This document shows, one piece after another, positions 42,496-48,170 of a DNA stretch of 48,170 nt. Below the pieces are notes generated by a model. It was not told the origin of the DNA, ran no database searches, and worked only from the letters and a program-made list of their open reading frames with translations. The translations under genes were made by a program, and so were the position numbers. Source of the stretch: Bacteriovoracaceae bacterium (lineage in GTDB: Bacteria > Bdellovibrionota > Bacteriovoracia > Bacteriovoracales > Bacteriovoracaceae). The stretch is taken from assembly GCA_023701435.1 (NCBI GenBank), contig JAMPXB010000002.1, positions 1-48,170 of the forward strand, given 5' to 3'. The first letter of the stretch is position 1. Each line of letters starts with the position of its first letter.

Positions 42496-43426
42496 TCAGG
42501 CCCGACCTTTAAGCATACCTTTCCAATAAAGGAGCGGAAGTATTTTCGAATTTAAGATCCACATACTCCAGCGCTCTTTTGATTGGTCCAAAGGAAAAGT
42601 TTCCACAGGATTACCATCATAATCAAATTCAGCGAGAATAACTGTGCCATACCCTGTTACGAGTGGACATGAAGTATAGCCATCGTATTTATGGGTAAGT
42701 GGTTGTCCCTTAAGGTAAGATTTAAGATTGGCCACTAAGACCGGGGCCCCGTTAGGTCGCTCAAAAAGCGCGATGTTTTCTTGCGGACGGATTTCAACCA
42801 AATTGTGCTCATATTTCGCATCAATTTCTTTTCGTTTAACGACTTTTTCCAGGGCGGCCTTATATTTTTCAATGCCAAAAATACGGGGGCCATGATTGGC
42901 GAAAATAATCATCTGCTAAATAGACCGCCTTCTGAGGTCCACCGCCGCATTTAATAGGCATCGGAGGTTGAGTGAAAACAGCGTTCTCTTCAGTGGTGTT
43001 TTGCAGGACCTTCCAGGTCTTGGTGCTGCCGTAAGTTTTATAGTTGGCGCAAACGTTGTCATATTCCAGGGCCCCTATGGCGCCTTGGATTTTATGAGAA
43101 TCCAACTGCATTCCCGCAGCGACGATCAGAATGTCATAAGAAAGTGAGCTATTGTTATCGAGAGTAATAAGGTTTTGTTCAGGATTAAAGGTTACGACCT
43201 TTTGCTGTATCCATTTCACTCCTTCAGGAAAAACTGACTTCATCGATTTTTCAGTCTCTTCATGAGTGGTGACACCGGCACCGACTAAGGTCCATAAGGG
43301 CTGATAAAAATGAGATGTAGCCGGAGCAACAAGGGTTACTTCAACTTCATTGTTTAATTCGTTTATTAGTCGTGCGGTTACTGTAATTCCACCCGTACCA
43401 GCACCGACGATAATGACTTTTTTCAT
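42496..43426 (-). pseudogene. sqr: Sulfide:quinone oxidoreductase, broken
   Basis: ATG 43426 (AAGGAA upstream) begins a normal SQR: VIIVGAGTGGITVTARL (FAD site), FYQPLWTLVGAG, and PIKCGGGPQKAVYLADDYF with a catalytic Cys. Around 42905 a deletion of about ten codons and a frame change follow; the second piece reads IFANHGPRIFGIEKYKAALE, then at about 42750 jumps to GAPVLVANLKSYLKGQPLTH, missing about 60 residues that include the second FAD-binding Asp region. The authentic C-terminus (YWKGMLKGRA) is present. Combined length is about 335 against about 420 for the family. Sulfide oxidation by this enzyme is lost. Confidence 0.88.
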
Positions 43427-43470
43427 ACCAGTTCCTTGTGTCAAACAAGACACCATGTTCATAGTCAATA

Positions 43471-43482
43471 AATCAATTGATT
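43471..43482. promoter_or_regulatory. 12-bp palindrome between sqr and the exporter gene
   Basis: AATCAATTGATT is self-complementary and lies between the divergent sqr remnant and the TauE/SafE gene. Its TCAATTGA core is the same as in the operator-like repeat at 41767-41786, suggesting a common regulator. Confidence 0.55.
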
Positions 43483-43527
43483 AATGTAATGGTTTGTGAT
43501 CTACTCTGGGTGTCAAATGAGGTTATC

Positions 43528-44259
43528 ATGATTTATATTATTTGCGGCCTAATTATCGGAATCGTTATGGGGCTGACTGGCGCCGGCGGTGCTCTTATTG
43601 CGATTCCACTCTTTATACAGTTTTTGGATATGAGTCTTAAAGAGGCTTCGGTCTTTTCGCTGATTGCCGTCGTGATAGCTTCTTTATCTAATTTTATTGC
43701 TCAGAAAAAATTCACTGATTACAAAACAGGTTTAATTATTATTGCTTCCTCAACTGTTGGAAGTTTTGTTTCTTCTCCCTTTAAAGCGTCATTGCCAGAT
43801 ATCGTCGTGGCGGTCCTTTTGAGCATGGTCGCTCTTTACGCCCTTTACAGTGTGTGGGTTTCCGTTAAAAAGAGTCAATCACAATTACCACCACCGGGGC
43901 ATGTGGTGACTTTAATCATTGGTCTTCTTTTAGGTGTCCTTACGACCTTCACTGGTCTGGGAGGCGGAGTGCTGATGATGCCAGTATTCTTGAGTTATTA
44001 TCACTTTGATCAAAACCGTGCTGTCGCAACAAGCTTACTTGCGGTGAGCTTATCTGCCCTATCTTCCATTCTCATTCAGGTTTATCAGGGTGCTTCGATG
44101 AACTTGGATAAAAACCTTGGACTATTAATCATAGGTATCCTCTTTGCGGCGATGGGTTTAAAGTGGCTCACTCCCAAAATGGGGCCAGGGATTTTGGTTC
44201 CCGTTAGAAAAGTCCTTTTTACGGTAGTTGTCATCATTGCTTTGATAAAGATTTTTTAG
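43528..44259 (+). CDS. TauE/SafE-family sulfite exporter
   Basis: A 243-residue inner-membrane protein with about eight hydrophobic segments in two related halves: GLTGAGGALIAIPLFIQF in the first and TFTGLGGGVLMMPVFLSYY in the second, the hallmark repeat of TauE/SafE. It is predicted to export sulfite, the product of persulfide dioxygenase. GAGG at 43519-43522 sets the ATG at 43528 over a longer in-frame start. It overlaps the end of the converging Hsp70-like gene by four bases. Confidence 0.9.
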   Translation: MIYIICGLIIGIVMGLTGAGGALIAIPLFIQFLDMSLKEASVFSLIAVVIASLSNFIAQKKFTDYKTGLIIIASSTVGSFVSSPFKASLPDIVVAVLLSMVALYALYSVWVSVKKSQSQLPPPGHVVTLIIGLLLGVLTTFTGLGGGVLMMPVFLSYYHFDQNRAVATSLLAVSLSALSSILIQVYQGASMNLDKNLGLLIIGILFAAMGLKWLTPKMGPGILVPVRKVLFTVVVIIALIKIF

Positions 44260-45509
44260 AGCTTAAGCGCAAATTGAGAAAGGCCATTAACAACTGATTG
44301 ATAGATGTTATGGACCTGTAATTTTTGTGGTCCAAAAATATTTTTTAATTGCTCTTGAATTAAGGGGAATTGAGAGGTTCCTCCCGTTAAGCATACCATG
44401 TCGACATCTGAGGCTTGAAGACCTGACTGTTTAAAAACATCCATCATGACATCCATGACTTCATCTATGGTTGGGGTAACACTTTTTCGGTAGCCCTCGG
44501 CCTCGACTTCTTGTTCTATTAACATGTCCAAGAAGCGATAGGAGAATAAAGAGGATTTATTGGTCCCCAGAGCAACTTTTACTTTTTCAATTTCATTAAA
44601 GAGTGGAAAGCCCAATTGACATTCAACAAGAGTAAACAAGTTCTGCATTCTTTGTTGATCAAGAGGCGAGAGCGCGAATTTATTAATATGCTGAAGAAAT
44701 TCCCAGGTGTCTTTTTCACGAAGGTGAGTAATGTGAGCGGGAGAGCATATTTTCTTCAATAGATTTCTCGGAAACTGAAGAGTATTTGAGCCGCCTGGCA
44801 GCTGATATTCAAATTGAGATCCAAAGTGGGGTGAAATGAAATCCCTCATCATGACTCCGTCCAAAACATCTCCGGCAATAAAGATTCCGGAGAGTCCTAG
44901 AATGTCTTCTTGGGAGTACGGTTTGTCATGAACCTTCATCAGAGTAAAGTCGGAGGTCCCTCCGCCAAAATCTGTAATCAGGATAATCTTTTCTTTTTCA
45001 TCATCAGCACGGTAGTCCAGACCGGCGGCAATCGGCTCCGGACAAAAAATGACCTCTTTAAAACCGGCGAGCTCACAGGCCTTGCGCATTCTATCTTCGG
45101 CCAGCTGATCATGCTCTTTATCCAAAGAATACAGAGCTGGTCTTCCAAGAACAATTTTCTCAATTTTTTTGCCGGTAAAAGTATTGGCCCTTTTTCTCAT
45201 TTCACCAAGAAATACGGCGACCATTTCTGAAATATTGAGGTTCCTGTTATGGACCGTCGTTCCAGTATATCCTGGTTCAGGAAGAAACTTCTTTATGGAG
45301 CGGAAGAAGCGACCTTCCCCTTCATTGGTTACATATTCGTTAATTGCCTCACTGCCAAAGAACCATACATTCTTTTCTGGGGTATAAAGGAGCGATCTTA
45401 ATACGTATCGTGAATTGGGGTCCAGCGGCACCGGGGTAATCTTTCCGTCTGAGCTGACATGATTGAGAAGTGAGTTAGAAGTACCAAAATCTACGGCATA
45501 ATATGACAT
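44256..45509 (-). CDS. yegD: Hsp70-family protein, YegD-like
   Basis: A 417-residue actin/Hsp70 ATPase. VDFGTSNSLL is the phosphate-1 loop, ITDFGGGTSDFTLM phosphate-2, and VCLTGGTSQFPLIQEQLK the adenosine loop; EPIAAGLDY is conserved as in Hsp70 (EPTAAALAYG). The C-terminal substrate-binding domain of DnaK is missing, as in YegD. Function in vivo is poorly known; a specialised chaperone role is assumed. It converges on the TauE gene with a four-base overlap. Confidence 0.9.
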   Translation of the reverse strand: MSYYAVDFGTSNSLLNHVSSDGKITPVPLDPNSRYVLRSLLYTPEKNVWFFGSEAINEYVTNEGEGRFFRSIKKFLPEPGYTGTTVHNRNLNISEMVAVFLGEMRKRANTFTGKKIEKIVLGRPALYSLDKEHDQLAEDRMRKACELAGFKEVIFCPEPIAAGLDYRADDEKEKIILITDFGGGTSDFTLMKVHDKPYSQEDILGLSGIFIAGDVLDGVMMRDFISPHFGSQFEYQLPGGSNTLQFPRNLLKKICSPAHITHLREKDTWEFLQHINKFALSPLDQQRMQNLFTLVECQLGFPLFNEIEKVKVALGTNKSSLFSYRFLDMLIEQEVEAEGYRKSVTPTIDEVMDVMMDVFKQSGLQASDVDMVCLTGGTSQFPLIQEQLKNIFGPQKLQVHNIYQSVVNGLSQFALKL

Positions 45510-45627
45510 TTACTAATTATAATAGAGAATGCTTTTATCAGATAATTTTTTTTTCTATTCCATGGGTATTTTTAATTTTAATCTGTTACAGGGTTTGAGT
45601 GCCTCTAAATTGAGATAGGGACAATCT

Positions 45628-46299
45628 ATGAATAAGACAAATCATTTTGATACCGCGGCCAAAACTTGGGATAACGAAGAGACGATTCAGCGGAATGATG
45701 CCTTCGCGGAGGCCATTAAAAAATATCTACCAGAAGGGGTGGCCAGAAGCTTTCTTGATTTTGGCTGTGGGACAGGTCTTCTGGGTCGTCCCTTTGCTGA
45801 GAATTCTAAAATTTTTTTAGGTATTGATACTGCTGAAGGAATGCTCGAGCAGTTTAATTTAAGGTATGGTCCCTGGTTTCAGGTTAAATCTTTGGCCATT
45901 AATTTGGAAAAAGCAGAACTTGATTCATCTTATGGACCTTTTGATGTTGTGATGACCGCCATGGCCTTTCATCATTTAAAAGAACCAATCAAAATGCTTG
46001 ATCGTTTTAAAAGGTATCTGGCAGCTAATGGTCTTATTTTCATTATCGATTTGGATGAAGAAGATGGAACATTTCACCCGGATAATCAGGGTATGGGAGT
46101 GCAACATTTTGGTTTCTCCAAAGCACAGTATGAAGAATGGGCCAATGAACTGGGACTTAAATTAATCGCCCATGAAATTGTTTATCACATCAATAAAAAT
46201 AACCGTCAGTATGGAATTGGTATGGCGGTTTTAAAGAGATTCACTGACCTTAAGGGTCATATTGAGTTGAGCCTCGACTCAGCAGCGCCTGACTACTAA
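45628..46299 (+). CDS. Class I SAM-dependent methyltransferase
   Basis: A 223-residue methyltransferase. FLDFGCGTGLLGRPFAE is motif I, IFLGIDTAEGM motif II, VMTAMAFHHLKEP motif IV, and AANGLIFIIDLDEEDGTF follows; DEEDGTFH resembles small-molecule methyltransferases of the UbiE/YrrT type. Substrate unknown. It is followed 25 bases later by the BON-domain gene in the same direction and may share its transcript. Confidence 0.88.
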   Translation: MNKTNHFDTAAKTWDNEETIQRNDAFAEAIKKYLPEGVARSFLDFGCGTGLLGRPFAENSKIFLGIDTAEGMLEQFNLRYGPWFQVKSLAINLEKAELDSSYGPFDVVMTAMAFHHLKEPIKMLDRFKRYLAANGLIFIIDLDEEDGTFHPDNQGMGVQHFGFSKAQYEEWANELGLKLIAHEIVYHINKNNRQYGIGMAVLKRFTDLKGHIELSLDSAAPDY

Positions 46300-46323
46300 C
46301 TTATAGTAGTTCAAGGAGGCGTT

Positions 46324-46893
46324 ATGGATAATGAAGAATTAGAACTAAGGCGGCATGAAGGCTATTTCAAAGGGGCCAGTGGTCGCAGGTACCAGGAAGA
46401 ATGGGATGATCTCTCTCTTGAAGGAGGTAGTTTCCAGTCTTATGGCAACGAGGCCCGCTGGAAAAATTCTACACGGGCCGAACATTATAATAATGATTAT
46501 TTCGGGCGTGGTAATCGGTCGCGGGGCTGGGCCAAAAATATTGATAACCAATCACCCCAGTCGATGAATTACGGGAAGGGACCAAAAGGGTATGTAAGGT
46601 CTCAGGAAAGAATTTATGAAGAGGTCTGTGAAGCCCTCGCCAGGTCTTCGGCGGTGGATGCTCAGAATATTGAAGTCAACTTTGAAGATGGTATTGTCAC
46701 TTTGACTGGAACCGTTCTCGGACGAAAAATGAAGCGTGAAGCAGAGAATGTGACAGAAACCATTATGGGTGTAGACGATATTATTAATTTATTAAGTACC
46801 ACTGGTGAGCCTAAAGGGCATCAGATTGACGAGAGTGGGTCCCCATTAGGAGGCAATCCTAATCAAGAATCCCACTCTGGAAATTGGTCTTAA
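46324..46893 (+). CDS. BON-domain protein
   Basis: A 189-residue protein with no signal peptide. Residues 1-90 are Arg-, Asn-, Gly- and Tyr-rich and likely disordered (NDYFGRGNRSRGWAKN). The BON domain follows, about 97-160: IYEEVCEALARSSAVDAQNI, then VNFEDGIVTLTGTV and AENVTETIMGVDDIIN. BON domains bind lipids or act in osmotic-stress proteins. Strong AAGGAGG site before ATG. Its stop overlaps the slyX stop by four bases. Confidence 0.87.
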   Translation: MDNEELELRRHEGYFKGASGRRYQEEWDDLSLEGGSFQSYGNEARWKNSTRAEHYNNDYFGRGNRSRGWAKNIDNQSPQSMNYGKGPKGYVRSQERIYEEVCEALARSSAVDAQNIEVNFEDGIVTLTGTVLGRKMKREAENVTETIMGVDDIINLLSTTGEPKGHQIDESGSPLGGNPNQESHSGNWS

Positions 46894-47096
46894 TAGTGGG
46901 GTGGTTTATCATCCTTAAGAGACCTGTTACCTTGAACCCCATGTTCTGAATTGATGCTTCTTTTAAGATCTAGGATGTCTTTTTCCAAGCGCTCAATTGT
47001 TTGTTGTTGGGCCGTAACAATTTTATTTAACTCATCAAGAAAGTTATCCTGATGAGCAAATTTTATTTCTAAATTAATGATTCTTTCTTCATTCAT
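46890..47096 (-). CDS. slyX: SlyX-family coiled-coil protein
   Basis: A 68-residue protein. RIINLEIKFAHQDNFLDELN and IVTAQQQTIERLEKDILDLK form the coiled coil of SlyX; the closing DDKPPHY motif is characteristic. Function is unknown despite wide distribution. It overlaps the membrane-protein gene upstream by four bases (ATGA), so the two are translationally coupled. Confidence 0.93.
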   Translation of the reverse strand: MNEERIINLEIKFAHQDNFLDELNKIVTAQQQTIERLEKDILDLKRSINSEHGVQGNRSLKDDKPPHY

Positions 47097-47599
47097 ACAA
47101 GAGGGGCCTTCCAGGGTCTTACTGCCGCTAGATATAAAGTGTAAATTATACCGAGAAGATGAACTCCTCCCATATATCCAAAAATCGCAAAGGCTTCTTT
47201 GGCCTCATCCCGTCCCATCTCCGGGCCGTAGATGGCCGCAAAAAGCCATACAAAAGGGTAGAGGAATCCACCTATAGCGACTGAGTAGGCAGCAATCATG
47301 ACCTCTTTGTCGGATGCTTTCACAAACGCCAGGAAAACGAGCAGCGCCAGAGTGATAGAGGCGATTCCATTGGCATGGAAATGGTAGCGCTGAAAGTAGC
47401 GCCAGTTTTTATCTTTTTCTGATTTAATCTTTTCTTGTTTTGTAGCTTCATCAGTGATGGACTGAATTTTTACGTTATTCTCCAGACCTTGAGCTATTCG
47501 ATCTTTGAAAAAAGATTCATTGGCACCAAAAATGATGGAGATGAATACACCACCAATCATGGCAATAATGGAGAGAAGGAAAGGCAATTTTCGAGACAT
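47093..47599 (-). CDS. Four-pass membrane protein of unknown function
   Basis: A 168-residue protein with four hydrophobic segments, about residues 6-24, 74-91, 100-120 and 138-158, and a soluble charged loop between the first two. AAAGGAG lies before the ATG at 47599; the longer frame lacks support. HFHANGIAS and AAIYGPEMGRDEAKEAFA in the middle are distinctive but I do not recognise the family. It ends four bases into slyX. Confidence 0.72.
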   Translation of the reverse strand: MSRKLPFLLSIIAMIGGVFISIIFGANESFFKDRIAQGLENNVKIQSITDEATKQEKIKSEKDKNWRYFQRYHFHANGIASITLALLVFLAFVKASDKEVMIAAYSVAIGGFLYPFVWLFAAIYGPEMGRDEAKEAFAIFGYMGGVHLLGIIYTLYLAAVRPWKAPLV

Positions 47600-47653
47600 A
47601 GTAACTCCTTTAAGGGTCTTCTTAATATCTCTTAAGAATTGCACTTTTGCTAG

Positions 47654-48079
47654 TTAAACGGGCCGCATGAAGGCCTTCTTTAAGGCCACCCAGGGAAGAA
47701 GGGCACAGGCCTTGCGTGAAGGATTCACTCTTAAATGTTCAAAACACTGCAGTCTCGATAGTTCCACAGGCCAGGCACAGGACTGTGGTTCAAGCACGCT
47801 GGTTTCAAAAGTTCCTGCTAATTCCAACGCCTTATCGGTGGTCAGACCTTCTACCTCTTTACACAGAAGGGAAGTGGAGGCCGTGCAAATGGCACAGGCA
47901 ACCGCCTTAAATCCAATTTTTTTAATTTCATTTTGATCACAGGCAATTTTCAATTCGACGTGGTCACCGCAAATGGGATTGGTGATTTTAGAGTCGTGAG
48001 TAATGGACTCAGGAAAGATTCCGTTTTTAACAGAACGCGAGTGCTCAATCAGAATTTTTCTCGCCTCCTCCTGATTCAC
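47654..48079 (-). CDS. NifU/SufU-like iron-sulfur cluster scaffold protein
   Basis: A 141-residue U-type scaffold. The three cysteine sites are NPICGDHVEL (Cys37), ACAICTAST (Cys62/65) and RKACALLPW (Cys125), with an extra pair of cysteines (CAW, QCF) before the last. The final helix ALLPWVALKKAF fits. GTG start at 48079, with AAGGAAG upstream, overlaps the stop of an XdhC-like gene (GTGA). The XdhC neighbour suggests it serves a molybdenum hydroxylase or similar Fe-S enzyme and not a complete SUF operon. Confidence 0.85.
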   Translation of the reverse strand: MNQEEARKILIEHSRSVKNGIFPESITHDSKITNPICGDHVELKIACDQNEIKKIGFKAVACAICTASTSLLCKEVEGLTTDKALELAGTFETSVLEPQSCAWPVELSRLQCFEHLRVNPSRKACALLPWVALKKAFMRPV

Positions 48080-48170
48080 TCGGACTTCCTTTTTTCAAGG
48101 ATGACTTCTGAGATAACACTCAAGGCGATCTCATCAGGATTTTTAGCATTTAGATCCAGTCCTGCCGGTA
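48076..48170 (-). CDS. XdhC/CoxI-like protein, C-terminal end (partial)
   Basis: The last 30 codons of a gene running off the right edge. PAGLDLNAKNPDEIALSVIS fits the C-terminal motif of XdhC/CoxI proteins (usually IGLDIGA..TPEEIA). These insert or sulfurate the molybdenum cofactor of xanthine dehydrogenase-type enzymes. It is translationally coupled to the Fe-S scaffold gene by a GTGA overlap. Only the terminal segment is seen, so confidence is limited. Confidence 0.65.
   Translation of the reverse strand, partial: PAGLDLNAKNPDEIALSVISEVILEKRKSE

Overview
The window comes from a bacterium with moderate-to-low GC content and a Gram-negative envelope. It encodes several lipoproteins with clear lipoboxes, many Sec-type signal peptides, secreted hydrolases and toxin-like enzymes, a CRTAC1/UnbV-type propeller protein, ActP, SlyX and TauE/SafE. 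The overall flavour (many small secreted proteins of no known family, LysR regulators paired with oxidoreductases) fits a delta-proteobacterial or Bdellovibrionota-like organism such as a Bacteriovorax/Peredibacter relative. That assignment is an inference; no rRNA, tRNA or ribosomal protein is present to fix it. I see no insertion sequence, prophage, integrase or CRISPR array.

Layout. 1-6200: DsbA-like lipoprotein, two LysR regulators, an F420-reductase-like oxidoreductase, a DOPA-dioxygenase-like enzyme and a lipoprotein esterase whose signal peptide is encoded inside the end of the dioxygenase gene. 6200-11300: small unknown and secreted proteins, a SnoaL-like protein, a DUF4160/ribbon-helix-helix pair and a wrecked beta-lactamase-family gene. 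11300-19400: a stretch rich in exported proteins: a PAP2 lipoprotein remnant fused against a truncated LysR, a zinc alcohol dehydrogenase, a lipase-like hydrolase, a secreted ADP-ribosyltransferase, a second shattered PAP2 gene, a membrane collagen-like protein, DUF1540, and a transglutaminase-elicitor-like protein whose ribosome binding site lies in a perfect hairpin. 19400-24700: PfkB kinase, CDF transporter, and a LysR-controlled formaldehyde detoxification pair (frmA/fghA). 24800-33700: a dead ethylene-receptor-like histidine kinase, DUF2383, the actP/yjcH acetate uptake pair, hydrolase, methyltransferase, and an SDR/CRTAC1/NTF2 operon. 33650-38430: YceI and LuxR relics, MarC, a charged exported peptide, the collapsed remains of an acyl-CoA synthetase/2-oxoacid dehydrogenase E1/E2/acyl-carrier-protein operon, a trypsin-like protease and a dead cupin. 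38480-48170: M90 peptidase, Old Yellow Enzyme, a sulfide/persulfide detoxification locus (rhodanese, MBL dioxygenase-like, ArsR-rhodanese regulator, broken sulfide:quinone reductase, TauE/SafE exporter), an Hsp70-like protein, methyltransferase, BON protein, SlyX, and the start of an XdhC/Fe-S scaffold operon.

The most striking property is gene decay: about fifteen genes or gene pieces carry frameshifts, nonsense codons and internal deletions, interleaved with intact genes. Deletions of tens to hundreds of codons and multiple lesions per gene show that this is not only base-calling error. The losses hit sensing (histidine kinase, LuxR, LysR), central carbon entry (acs/E1/E2/ACP), sulfide oxidation (SQR) and envelope lipid phosphatases, while exported effectors (ADP-ribosyltransferase, transglutaminase-like protein, proteases, lipase) stay intact. 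This pattern suggests recent relaxation of selection, possibly a change of lifestyle, with the secreted arsenal kept.
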